From NCBI RefSeq assembly GCF_900116565.1, contig NZ_FPCJ01000001.1, forward strand, positions 1,528,540 to 1,592,539: 64,000 bases of DNA. The letters run 5' to 3'. Position 1 is the first letter of the stretch. Each line of letters opens with the position of its first letter. This DNA comes from Thermoflavifilum thermophilum. GTDB lineage: Bacteria > Bacteroidota > Bacteroidia > Chitinophagales > Chitinophagaceae. The translations under genes and the position numbers were made by a program. Below are positions 51,682 through 60,312 of the stretch, piece by piece. The notes beneath the pieces were generated by a model. It saw only the letters and a list, made by a program, of their open reading frames with translations, ran no database searches and was not told where the DNA came from.

Positions 51682-53970
51682 ATGAACGACACTACCTGGC
51701 AGGATGCTTTGCAATACCATGCCAAAGACCGTCCCGGAAAAATTGAGGTGGTCCCCACCAAGGAAACCAAGTCTCAGCGTGATCTTTCTTTGGCCTATAC
51801 TCCTGGAGTTGCCCAGCCCTGCATGGAAATCCATCAGAACCGGGAAGCCGTTTACCAATATACTGCCAGGGGCAATCTGGTGGCTGTTATCACCAATGGT
51901 ACGGCGGTGCTGGGCCTGGGCGATATAGGTCCGGAAGCCAGCAAACCTGTGATGGAAGGGAAAAGCGTGCTTTTTAAAATGTTTGCCGACATTGATGTGT
52001 TTGACCTGGAGGTGAATGTCAGGAATGTAGATGAATTTGTACAAGTAGTAAAAGCCCTGGAACCCACATTTGGCGGTATCAACCTGGAGGATATCAAGAG
52101 CCCGGAGTGTTTTTACATTGAAGAACGCCTGCGCCGGGAAATGCATATTCCCGTGATGCACGATGATCAGCACGGTACGGCCATCATATCAGGTGCTGCA
52201 CTTATCAACGCTTTATTGCTGGTAGGCAAGCAAATTGATCAGGTAAAAATTGTGGTATGCGGTGCCGGTGCAGCAGCTATTGCTTGTGCTAAATTATATC
52301 TGGCTTTGGGAGCCAAAAAAGAGCATATCATCATGTTTGATAAAGATGGTGTGCTCAGTACTGACCGTACCGATCTGGATGAGATCCGCCGGGCTTTTGC
52401 CACGGATCTGCCGGTCAAAACCATGGCCGAAGCGCTGGTAGGAGCCGATGTTTTTCTGGGATTAAGTGTGGGCAATGTGCTCAGGGCCGATATGTTGACC
52501 GTGATGGCTAAAGATCCAATCGTATTTGCCCTTGCCAATCCTGAACCCGAAATTGATTATGAAACAGCTATCCGGGTTCGTCCCGATATCATTATGGCCA
52601 CCGGGCGTTCGGATTATCCCAATCAAGTTAACAATGTGCTGGGCTTTCCCTACATTTTTCGGGGTGCCCTGGACGTGCGTGCCACCCAGATCAATGAGGC
52701 CATGAAGCTGGCTGCCGTGTATGCACTGGCAGAGCTGGCCCGCCAGCCGGTGCCCGATATTGTAAATATTGCCTACCGGGAAAAGACACTTTCATTTGGC
52801 CGCCAATACATCATCCCCAAGCCTTTTGATCCCAGGCTTATTACCACCGTAGCTCCGGCGGTGGCCAGAGCAGCCATGGAAAGTGGTGTGGCGCAGAAAC
52901 AGATTACCGATTGGGAAGCTTATCGGGTGGAGCTCAGCAACAGGCTGGGGCTCGATAATCAGCTTATTCGTTCGCTGGGAACACAAGCGCGCAAGGACCC
53001 TCGCAAAGTTGTTTTTGCCGATGCCGATAATGTGAAAATCCTGAAAGCAGCCAGAATTGTGCTGGAGGAAAAAATTGCCCATCCTATTCTGCTGGGCGAC
53101 AAACGCAAAATCGAGCGGCTCATGCGGGAAAATGGCATTGAGTTGCCGGGCGTACCCATTATTGATCCGCAGGCCGACGAGATGGAGGAAAAACGTTTTC
53201 GTTTTGGTGAAATTTATTTTGATAAGCGAAAACGACGAGGTGTTAATCTCTACGAAGCCCGCAAGGCCATGCGGTCCCGGACCCCATTTGGCTGCATGAT
53301 GGTAGAAACCGGCGAAGCCGATGCATTTATTTCGGGTTTGTTGCGCAATTATCCGGATACCATTCGTCCGGCTTTGCAAATCATTGGCACAGAACCCGGC
53401 GTGAAGCGGGTGGCTGGCATGTACATTATCCTTACCCGCAAAGGACCGTTGTTTCTGGCCGATACTACTATCAACCTGAATCCTACTTCCGAAGAGCTGG
53501 CCGACATCACGTTGCTGGTGGCCCGTGAAGTGGAGCAGTTTGGTATCAAGCCGGTGGTGGCTATGCTTTCTTATTCCAATTTCGGCACCAGCGACACACC
53601 CGAAGCCATTCTGGTGCGCGATGCCGTGCAAATCGTCAAACAAAAAAATCCCGATCTGCTGGTAGATGGAGAAATTCAGGCCAGCCTGGCATTCAATAAA
53701 GAAGTGCTGCGCGACAATTATCCGTTTACTGATTTGCTGAAAGGAGATGTGAATACCCTGATTTTTCCGAACCTGGCAGCCGGCAATATTGCCTATCATC
53801 TGCTGATGGGTGTGGCAGGATTTGAAGCTATTGGTCCGATCCTGCTGGGGATGAAAAAACCTGTGCACGTCTTGCAACTGGGCAGCACAGTCAGGCAGAT
53901 TGTCAATATGGTTACAATTGCAGTGGTGGATGCACAGCAGAAATGCCGCAAACAGGATAATCTTCAGTGA
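51682..53970 (+). CDS. maeB: NADP-dependent malic enzyme with phosphotransacetylase-like domain (MaeB type)
   Basis: Oxidative decarboxylation of malate to pyruvate. The 762-residue protein has the malic N-domain ([12 protein letters not shown] with catalytic Tyr, [20 protein letters not shown] with Lys, and HDDQHGTA with Asp), an NAD(P)-binding domain ([17 protein letters not shown]), and a C-terminal phosphate-acetyltransferase-like domain from about residue 430. That domain is thought to bind acetyl-CoA as an allosteric regulator. The length matches E. coli MaeB. Its TGA stop overlaps the 3' end of the convergent tRNA-Arg. Confidence 0.94.
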   Translation: MNDTTWQDALQYHAKDRPGKIEVVPTKETKSQRDLSLAYTPGVAQPCMEIHQNREAVYQYTARGNLVAVITNGTAVLGLGDIGPEASKPVMEGKSVLFKMFADIDVFDLEVNVRNVDEFVQVVKALEPTFGGINLEDIKSPECFYIEERLRREMHIPVMHDDQHGTAIISGAALINALLLVGKQIDQVKIVVCGAGAAAIACAKLYLALGAKKEHIIMFDKDGVLSTDRTDLDEIRRAFATDLPVKTMAEALVGADVFLGLSVGNVLRADMLTVMAKDPIVFALANPEPEIDYETAIRVRPDIIMATGRSDYPNQVNNVLGFPYIFRGALDVRATQINEAMKLAAVYALAELARQPVPDIVNIAYREKTLSFGRQYIIPKPFDPRLITTVAPAVARAAMESGVAQKQITDWEAYRVELSNRLGLDNQLIRSLGTQARKDPRKVVFADADNVKILKAARIVLEEKIAHPILLGDKRKIERLMRENGIELPGVPIIDPQADEMEEKRFRFGEIYFDKRKRRGVNLYEARKAMRSRTPFGCMMVETGEADAFISGLLRNYPDTIRPALQIIGTEPGVKRVAGMYIILTRKGPLFLADTTINLNPTSEELADITLLVAREVEQFGIKPVVAMLSYSNFGTSDTPEAILVRDAVQIVKQKNPDLLVDGEIQASLAFNKEVLRDNYPFTDLLKGDVNTLIFPNLAAGNIAYHLLMGVAGFEAIGPILLGMKKPVHVLQLGSTVRQIVNMVTIAVVDAQQKCRKQDNLQ

Positions 53971-54039
53971 CCCCGCCGCGAATCGAACGCGGATCCTGAG
54001 TTCCGGAGACTCATGTACTATCCATTGTACTACGGGGCC
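53968..54039 (-). tRNA. tRNA-Arg (anticodon CCG)
   Basis: A 72-nt cloverleaf on the minus strand. The acceptor stem GGCCCCG pairs with CGGGGTC (one G-U), the T-arm holds GTTCGATTC, and the loop CTCCGGA on a TGAGT/ACTCA stem gives anticodon CCG. The discriminator is A and CCA is not encoded. Its last three bases lie opposite the TGA of the malic enzyme gene. Confidence 0.95.
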
Positions 54040-54046
54040 AGCCCGG

Positions 54047-54054
54047 CAAAATTA
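54047..54054 (-). promoter_or_regulatory. -7 box for tRNA-Arg
   Basis: The minus strand reads TAATTTTG, an exact TAnnTTTG match and the same octamer as before tRNA-Asn. It is only 8 bp from the mature tRNA 5' end, so the precursor leader would be minimal. Confidence 0.5.
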
Positions 54055-54077
54055 GCAATTCTTCCCTACTCTGCAGA

Positions 54078-54662
54078 TCAGATACCCAGATTGGTTTTGA
54101 ATATTTTTACCGCAATGGCAATTAAAGTCACACCAAAAAATTTCCGGACAACCAGCAAACCGGCTTCGCCCAGCATGCGCTCGATGTAATGCAAAGAACG
54201 CAGTACGACATAAATCACAATCAGGTTAATTAAAATGCCAATCAGGATATCATAAAAATTGAAATTGGCTTTCAGCGACATGATCGTGGTCAATGTACCC
54301 GAACCCGCAATTAGCGGGAAGGCGATGGGCACCAGCTCACCGGCTTGCGTACTTTTTTCACTTTTGAAAAACTCAACCCCCAATACCATTTCCAGCCCTA
54401 AAATGAAAATCACTACCGAACCCGCCACAGCAAAGGAATGAATATCTACACCCATCAGTGCCAGAAAAGGTTCACCTACCAGCAGAAATAAAATCATCAG
54501 CAGCCCGGAAGCCAGCGTGGCCCGCACGGGCTGGATGCGGCCCAGTTTTTCTTTCAATGCAATCAATACTGGAATGGAACCCAATATGTCAATCACAGCA
54601 AACAAAGTGAATGTAATAGTTACAATGTCTTTGATATGAAGCATTCGTATCTGATTTTGCAT
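54078..54662 (-). CDS. MarC/UPF0056 family membrane protein
   Basis: A 194-residue protein with six predicted helices and the MarC signatures ITFTLFAVIDILGSIPV, VRATLASGLLMILFLLVGEPFLALMGV (positions 54461-54541), VEFFKSE and PIAFPLIAGSGTLTT. It was once linked to drug resistance, but the function of the family is unknown. The frame extends to 54896, but that part overlaps the divergent TPR gene, so I use the ATG at 54662 (or 54644). Confidence 0.85.
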   Translation of the reverse strand: MQNQIRMLHIKDIVTITFTLFAVIDILGSIPVLIALKEKLGRIQPVRATLASGLLMILFLLVGEPFLALMGVDIHSFAVAGSVVIFILGLEMVLGVEFFKSEKSTQAGELVPIAFPLIAGSGTLTTIMSLKANFNFYDILIGILINLIVIYVVLRSLHYIERMLGEAGLLVVRKFFGVTLIAIAVKIFKTNLGI

Positions 54663-54709
54663 TTCAAATATCCAGGTTTTCCAGGTGATTTCTATGGGCA
54701 TGGAAATCG

Positions 54710-54717
54710 TAAATTTG
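54710..54717 (+). promoter_or_regulatory. -7 box for the TPR gene
   Basis: TAAATTTG matches TAnnTTTG and lies 32 bp above the ATG at 54750. It supports the shorter start of that gene. Confidence 0.45.
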
Positions 54718-54749
54718 TCAGCCCATTTCAAGAAAATAAAGAACATTTC

Positions 54750-55406
54750 ATGAAAAAAATCTGGAGATATCTTATCCTGTATCGTTTGTATGTTGCCATC
54801 GTGGTAATAGCCATTGGTGTGTGGGTAAACATCAGCAGCGGTATTCTCATTGCCTGGATCATTTATTTGCTGGGTTTGATTTTGCTGGTCGGACATTTTA
54901 TGGTGGGTCCCATGCGGCTGATTCAGGAAGCCGTAGAGGCTGGTGAGTTTGAGGAAGCCCGCCGGTTGCTCAATACGATTCGTTTCCCCAGATTATTGTT
55001 TAAGCCCTTACGCCAGGCTTATTACCTGATTCGCTCCAATCTGGACATGGTCAACCAGGATTTATCCAGTGCAGAAGAAAACATTAAAAAAAGCCTGGAG
55101 ACGAAGAGCAAGACCATGAAGGAATATGAAGGGGTATCTTATTTTCAGTTAGGGGCTATTGCCTACCAAAAAGGTGATCTGAAGACTGCTTATGCCAACC
55201 TGCGAACCGCCATCAGATTGGGTTTGCCGGATAAAGAAAATACAGCAGCTGCTTATCTGCAATTAAGTGCCATCGCCATGAACCGGCGTGATTTTAAAGC
55301 TGTGAAAATGTATTTTAAAAAAGCCAAGGACCTGAAGCCCACTACCCCCGAGCTCGTGAAGCAAATCAAAGAAATGGAAAAATATATTACCCGCATTCCC
55401 GGATAA
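54750..55406 (+). CDS. Membrane-anchored tetratricopeptide repeat protein
   Basis: A 218-residue protein with two N-terminal helices (about 10-27 and 30-50), followed by TPR-like helical repeats, including YFQLGAIAYQKGDLKTAYANL and AAYLQLSAIAMNRRDFKAVKMYFKKA (positions 55138-55320). It likely serves as a protein-protein interaction scaffold on the inner membrane; partners are unknown. The ATG at 54750 is chosen over 54636 because of the promoter and the divergent MarC gene. Confidence 0.8.
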   Translation: MKKIWRYLILYRLYVAIVVIAIGVWVNISSGILIAWIIYLLGLILLVGHFMVGPMRLIQEAVEAGEFEEARRLLNTIRFPRLLFKPLRQAYYLIRSNLDMVNQDLSSAEENIKKSLETKSKTMKEYEGVSYFQLGAIAYQKGDLKTAYANLRTAIRLGLPDKENTAAAYLQLSAIAMNRRDFKAVKMYFKKAKDLKPTTPELVKQIKEMEKYITRIPG

Positions 55407-55474
55407 ATCTTAGAGCGTTTGTTAAAAACATGCATCAAGGATATGATTGTTAATTTTCTGTAATTCCTGCAAAC

Positions 55475-55510
55475 AAACATTTGTTTAAATCAAACGTTCG
55501 TTTAACTTTG
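55475..55510 (+). promoter_or_regulatory. Promoter with twin palindromic operator of the efflux operon
   Basis: A TTTG -33 box (55480-55483) and a TAACTTTG -7 box (55503-55510) are 19 bp apart, the best promoter in the window. Two near-identical 12-bp imperfect palindromes, AAACATTTGTTT (55475-55486) and AAACGTTCGTTT (55492-55503), with centres 17 bp apart, cover the -33 box and the spacer. The adjacent TetR gene makes auto-repression here the obvious reading. Confidence 0.75.
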
Positions 55511-55537
55511 CGACACTTTATAGGATAAGCGTCGCAG

Positions 55538-56155
55538 ATGAAGAAAGAAAAAATCCTGGAAGCTGCTGAGGAACTGTTTGCCGAAAAGGGTTATGAGGGC
55601 ACATCTGTGCGCGATATTGCCAACAGAGCCGGTGTAAATATCGCCATGATATCCTATTATTTCGGTTCCAAAGAAAAGCTCCTGGAGTCGCTTATCCAGT
55701 ATCGTGCAGGGTACACGAGTGATTTGTTGGATGCATTAAAGAAAAATCCGGACGATCACCCTGTTCATAAAATTGAAAAAGTCATTGACCTGTATGTAGA
55801 CCGTATTCTTACGCATCATAGGTTTCACAACATCATGAGCCGGCAGCTTTCGATGATTTCTGAAAAAAAGATTAAAGATCAGATGATTGAAATCAAAAAA
55901 CAAAATCTGGAAATCATCAAAAAAATCATCGAAGAAGGCCAGCGAAAAAAAATATTTAGGAAAGTAGATATTGAACTCACAGTAGCTACCATCATAGGTA
56001 CTATTTCACAGGTAACTCTTTCCAAATCTTTTTATTGCCAGCTCATGCATATTCCGGAAATCAGTTTTGATGAATATAGCATGCGCATAAAAAGCAGGGT
56101 GAAAAAACATTTAAAAAAATTGATTATTACTTATCTGACCTGTGATATGGAATAG
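55538..56155 (+). CDS. TetR-family transcriptional regulator of the efflux operon
   Basis: A 205-residue regulator. The N-terminal helix-turn-helix is clear: KKEKILEAAEELFAEKGYEGTSVRDIANRAGVN (positions 55541-55637) with the recognition helix and YYFGSKEKLL. The C-terminal ligand-binding domain is divergent and ends in a Lys-rich tail. It is the first gene of an operon with tolC, hlyD and two emrB-like genes. It probably represses the whole unit until the pump substrate binds. Confidence 0.9.
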   Translation: MKKEKILEAAEELFAEKGYEGTSVRDIANRAGVNIAMISYYFGSKEKLLESLIQYRAGYTSDLLDALKKNPDDHPVHKIEKVIDLYVDRILTHHRFHNIMSRQLSMISEKKIKDQMIEIKKQNLEIIKKIIEEGQRKKIFRKVDIELTVATIIGTISQVTLSKSFYCQLMHIPEISFDEYSMRIKSRVKKHLKKLIITYLTCDME

Positions 56156-56223
56156 TAAAGTATATCCGATTGCAGGTGCAAAATAAAATTTGGTTTTATC
56201 TGATTCAGAAAGACTTGCAGCAT

Positions 56224-57561
56224 ATGTATAGAAAAAGCAAACGATTCATTGAATGGAAAGCAGTTTGGATTCCTGTAGTATTGTTTATGTATCTGGGTTT
56301 TACAGCATCAGCACAAGATACGCTTCATCTTTCGCTGCAGCAGGCCATTGAGCTGGGACTGCAAAACAGCAAACAGCTGAAGATTTCCCGTGCCAGGGTG
56401 CAACAGGCTTTGTTGCAGTATCAGCAGGCAAAAGATGCCATGCTGCCCTCTGCAAAAATTAGTTATGGTGCGAGTGAAGCTTTCATTCCTACCAAACAGC
56501 TCGTATTCGGTCGGGATACGCTGCATCTGCCAGGTACATCGCGTCTTTACCTGGGTACTTTATCCATTCAGGAGCCGATTTTTGCAGGTAATCAATTGCG
56601 ATATGCGAGGCAATCAGCCGAAATACTGGAAAAAATAGCATCACTTGATACTTCCAACTATCGCAATCAAATTACAAATGCAATCATTCAAACCTATGGA
56701 AGTTTGCTGAAAATCATAGGCAATCAGAAAGTGGTGGCACAAAATATTGAAGATGTTCAGCAACGATTGATTGAAACCCGGCATTTTGAAGAGCAAGGAT
56801 TGGCTACGCAAAACGATGTGCTTCGTTTTCAGCTGCAGCTTTCCGATGTGCAGCTTACCGCATTGGATCTTGAAAACAATCGCAAGATTGTGAATTACAA
56901 TCTGAATATCTTGCTGGGATTGCCTGATACAACCGAAATTATGCCGGATAGCTTGCCCGAAGCATTCTCTTTGCAACCTATGGAAACCTATCTGCAAATG
57001 GCTTTGCAGAACCGAAAAGATCTGCAAGCATTTCAATATCGCCTGCAGTTGAATGATTTGCAGATTAGAAAAGAAAAAGATAGCCGCCTGCCTACGCTGG
57101 GAGTGGGTGTGAGTGGATACTACATCAATCCGAACAATGATTTCTTCCCACCCAAAAATACCTATCTGGCTCCGGTAACGGTAGGGCTCACACTGGGATG
57201 GAGTATTAGCAGTCTCTATACCGCACCGCATCGCATTGCTGAAGCACAGGTGCAAAAAACAGAAACTCAATTGCAACAATCGCTGCTCACTGATCAGATC
57301 AAAGAGGAAATTCATCAGCAATACCGCAATTATCAGCTGGCCATGCAACGCATCAAAGTGTTACAGGTAGCATTGGCACAGGCTGAAGAGAATGACCGGA
57401 TGATGGAATCAAAATATCGCAATCAGCTGGCCAGCACCACAGATCGTATTGATGCAGAAACCTTGCTGTTTAAAGCCAGGGTTGATTTGCAATTAGCGCA
57501 GGTAGATGCCGTGCTGGCTTATTATCAGCTGCTGGCATCTACAGGCACATTATCACAATAA
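56224..57561 (+). CDS. TolC-family outer-membrane efflux protein
   Basis: A 445-residue outer-membrane channel protein. The signal peptide ends FTASAQ. Two OEP repeats are visible, with LSLQQAIELGLQNSKQLKISRARV at the start (positions 56326-56397), QEPIFAGNQLRYA, long coiled-coil helices, and LGWSISSLYTAPHRIAEAQVQ in the second half. The ATG at 56224 is 69 bp after the TetR stop; an earlier TTG at 56170 is less likely. It pairs with the HlyD and MFS genes below to form a tripartite pump. Confidence 0.92.
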   Translation: MYRKSKRFIEWKAVWIPVVLFMYLGFTASAQDTLHLSLQQAIELGLQNSKQLKISRARVQQALLQYQQAKDAMLPSAKISYGASEAFIPTKQLVFGRDTLHLPGTSRLYLGTLSIQEPIFAGNQLRYARQSAEILEKIASLDTSNYRNQITNAIIQTYGSLLKIIGNQKVVAQNIEDVQQRLIETRHFEEQGLATQNDVLRFQLQLSDVQLTALDLENNRKIVNYNLNILLGLPDTTEIMPDSLPEAFSLQPMETYLQMALQNRKDLQAFQYRLQLNDLQIRKEKDSRLPTLGVGVSGYYINPNNDFFPPKNTYLAPVTVGLTLGWSISSLYTAPHRIAEAQVQKTETQLQQSLLTDQIKEEIHQQYRNYQLAMQRIKVLQVALAQAEENDRMMESKYRNQLASTTDRIDAETLLFKARVDLQLAQVDAVLAYYQLLASTGTLSQ

Positions 57562-57607
57562 CAGAAAATGTAAACATATTGATTCGACATTAAATTGTAC
57601 ATCACCT

Positions 57608-58660
57608 ATGGAAAAAAGAACAGGAAAGAGATCGATTGGCAAAACTATTATGCCCATTGTTTTGGGCCTGGTTTTGATAGGCGGTGCTATTTTTGGCATC
57701 CGGGAATACATTTATTATCAGCATTATCAAACAACAGATGATGCCCAGATTGATGGGGATATCAGTCCCGTAGTGGCTCGTGTGAGTGGTTATGTAAAAG
57801 ACATTTTGTTTACAGATAACCAGTTTGTGCATGCGGGCGATACGCTTGTCATTCTCGATGATAGGGATTATCGGGTGAAGCTGGAACAGGCTGAAGCGGC
57901 ATTGAAAGCCGCCATGGCAAATGTAAATGTATCACGTTCGAATGTACAAACTGTTGCCGCAAACGTACAACCCGCCGAAGCTCGTGTGGCTGCAGCTAAA
58001 GTACAGTTGTGGAAAGCCCAGCAGGATTATAATCGGTATTTGAATCTGTTGCATGATCATGCTATTACTCAAGCACAATTTGATGCTGTGAAAGCACAAC
58101 GTGATGCAGCAGAAGCTGAGCTGGAAGCAGCCCAGAAACAGGTGGCTGCATTGCATGAACAGGTAAGCACCACCCAGCAACAAGTGAAAGCTACTGCTTC
58201 TAACATCGATATTCAACGTGCAGAGGTTGATTTTGCCAAACTGCAGTTATCTTATACCGTTATCACAGCCCCGGTATCGGGCATTGTATCCAAACGCAAT
58301 ATTCAGCCCGGGCAGCTGGTACAAGCCGGACAAACGCTGTTTTCCATCGTGATGGATTCCAGCATTTATGTAACGGCTAATTTCAAAGAAACCCAGATTG
58401 GCGATATTCATGTGGGCCAGAAGGTGGATATTGACGTGGATGCTTATCCCGATACGACTTTTGAAGGCGTGGTGGAAAGTTTTTCCGGAGCTACGGGTGC
58501 TAAGTTTTCGTTGTTGCCGCCTGATAACGCTACAGGAAATTTTGTGAAGGTTGTGCAACGTGTACCGGTGAGGATTGCATTTACAAAATTGAATGATGAA
58601 TGGCGCCGGCGTCTGCGACCCGGTTTGAGTGTATTTGTGCGGGTGCATATCAAACCATAG
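57608..58660 (+). CDS. HlyD/EmrA-type periplasmic adaptor
   Basis: A 350-residue membrane-fusion protein with one N-terminal helix (about 14-35), the lipoyl-like half motif TTDDAQIDGDISPVVARVSG, a coiled-coil hairpin of about 110 residues, and the second half with VITAPVSGIVSKRNIQPGQLV. It bridges the inner-membrane MFS pump to the TolC channel. The ATG at 57608 is chosen because the open frame upstream overlaps the tolC gene. Confidence 0.92.
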   Translation: MEKRTGKRSIGKTIMPIVLGLVLIGGAIFGIREYIYYQHYQTTDDAQIDGDISPVVARVSGYVKDILFTDNQFVHAGDTLVILDDRDYRVKLEQAEAALKAAMANVNVSRSNVQTVAANVQPAEARVAAAKVQLWKAQQDYNRYLNLLHDHAITQAQFDAVKAQRDAAEAELEAAQKQVAALHEQVSTTQQQVKATASNIDIQRAEVDFAKLQLSYTVITAPVSGIVSKRNIQPGQLVQAGQTLFSIVMDSSIYVTANFKETQIGDIHVGQKVDIDVDAYPDTTFEGVVESFSGATGAKFSLLPPDNATGNFVKVVQRVPVRIAFTKLNDEWRRRLRPGLSVFVRVHIKP

Positions 58661-58732
58661 CTGTATGCGGGATAGGTAAATGGCAGTCTGGCAAGCCTCC
58701 TCTGCAAATGGGCCGTTTAAAATTGATATGAA

Positions 58733-60292
58733 ATGCCAGAGAGAGGATTCAGAAAAATCATCATCACGATTACGGTGATTTCGGCTGCCATGTTGCAGCT
58801 TATTGACTCCACCATCGTCAACGTATCCCTGCCGCAAATCATGGGTAATCTGGGAGCTACTCTGGATGATGTGGGTTGGGTCGTAACGGCTTATGCGGTG
58901 GCCAACGTGATTGTGTTGCCCATGTCGGGCTGGCTGGGCGAGCGTTTTGGCAGAAAAAACTATTTCACAGCATCCATTATTATTTTCACTTTGGCTTCCT
59001 TTTTTTGTGGTCATGCACATTCGTTAAATGAACTGATTGTGTTCAGAATCATTCAGGGGTTTGCTGGCGGGGGGATTATGGCTGTGGCGCAGGCTATTTT
59101 GCTGGAATCCTGGCCTCCCGAAGAAGTGGGGCTCGCCACTGCCATTTTCGGATTAGGCGCTGTCGTGGCTCCTACTATTGGGCCTACCCTGGGTGGATAT
59201 ATCACCGATCACTTTTCCTGGCCCTGGATTTTTTATGTGAACATCCCGGTAGGCACCGTGGCTACCTTTTTATCGGTAACCTTTGTTCGCCGCACACCCG
59301 CAACCGGCAAGGGGAGGCCTATTGATTGGTGGGGAATTGCCTTTTTATCAATCGCTGTGGGAAGTTTACAGATTGTACTGGAAAAGGGCGAACGGGAAGA
59401 CTGGTTTGCTACTACCTACATTCAAGTATTGACATTCCTGGCCATGGTTGGCACGGTAGCCTTTATCTGGCGCGAAATGGTTGCCCGTGAGCCGATTGTG
59501 GATTTGAAGATCTTTCGTTTTCGCAGTTTCAGCCTGGGCATGCTCACGTCGTTCATCTATGGATTGGGCTTGTATGGCTCCGTGTTTGTGTTTCCCATTC
59601 TGTGCCAGAACATATTGGGATTCACTGCCGAGCAAACGGGTTTGCTGTTGCTGCCGGGTGGCATTGCTACCATTTTCATGATGCCGGCTGTGGGCAGCAT
59701 GCTCAAGAATCGCGTACCGGCCCAGTTTATTTCAACTGTAGGCATGATTGTGTTTTTCATTTTTTGTATGATGATGCAAAAGCGTACTACTGCGCAAGTA
59801 GGCAATGAAGATTTTTTCTGGCCGCTCATTATTCGCGGATTGGGTATGGGTATGTTGTTCGTGCCTATAACTACCCTGGCTGTGCAGGACTTGCGGGGTA
59901 AAGATATTGGGCAGGGAACGGGATTAAACAACATGGGCAGGCAATTGGGCGGTTCGTTTGGGATAGCCTTGATTACCACTTTTGTGGACCGGCGACTGGC
60001 TTATCATCGAGATGTGCTGATTAACCATATCAATCCTTATAATCCCAATTTCACAGAAAGATTCAACATGTTGTGGCATGGATTTATGAGTAAGGGATAT
60101 GATTTTTTACAGGCCAAATTAATGGCCTATCAGGCTATGGATGGCATGCTCATGAAACAGGCTTCGCTGCTCACTTATGCGGATGTGTTCTGGATTGTGG
60201 GTGTGTTCTTTCTATGCATTATTCCCTTGCTGTATTTTCAGAAATTCAATCGTGGACAAACGGCTGAAGGAGGCCATTTGGTGATGGAATAA
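58733..60292 (+). CDS. DHA2-family MFS drug transporter, EmrB-like (first copy)
   Basis: A 519-residue antiporter with about fourteen helices. Signatures are LIDSTIVNVSLPQIMGNLG, WVVTAYAVANVIVLPMSGWLGERFGRKNYF (positions 58877-58966, motif A GWLGERFGRK) and the motif C-like segment GAVVAPTIGPTLGGYI. It would export a hydrophobic drug-like substrate by proton exchange through the HlyD and TolC parts. A close paralogue follows 20 bp later. Confidence 0.93.
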   Translation: MPERGFRKIIITITVISAAMLQLIDSTIVNVSLPQIMGNLGATLDDVGWVVTAYAVANVIVLPMSGWLGERFGRKNYFTASIIIFTLASFFCGHAHSLNELIVFRIIQGFAGGGIMAVAQAILLESWPPEEVGLATAIFGLGAVVAPTIGPTLGGYITDHFSWPWIFYVNIPVGTVATFLSVTFVRRTPATGKGRPIDWWGIAFLSIAVGSLQIVLEKGEREDWFATTYIQVLTFLAMVGTVAFIWREMVAREPIVDLKIFRFRSFSLGMLTSFIYGLGLYGSVFVFPILCQNILGFTAEQTGLLLLPGGIATIFMMPAVGSMLKNRVPAQFISTVGMIVFFIFCMMMQKRTTAQVGNEDFFWPLIIRGLGMGMLFVPITTLAVQDLRGKDIGQGTGLNNMGRQLGGSFGIALITTFVDRRLAYHRDVLINHINPYNPNFTERFNMLWHGFMSKGYDFLQAKLMAYQAMDGMLMKQASLLTYADVFWIVGVFFLCIIPLLYFQKFNRGQTAEGGHLVME

Positions 60293-60312
60293 AATTAAAA
60301 TTGAAAAAACTT

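Noticed and set aside
52792-53877. Long minus-strand frame (361 codons) inside maeB
   Set aside because: A shadow of the malic enzyme/PTA coding sequence with no recognisable features.
58247-59020. Minus-strand frame across the hlyD/emrB junction
   Set aside because: Both plus-strand genes are strongly supported; the antisense frame crosses their boundary without any motif.
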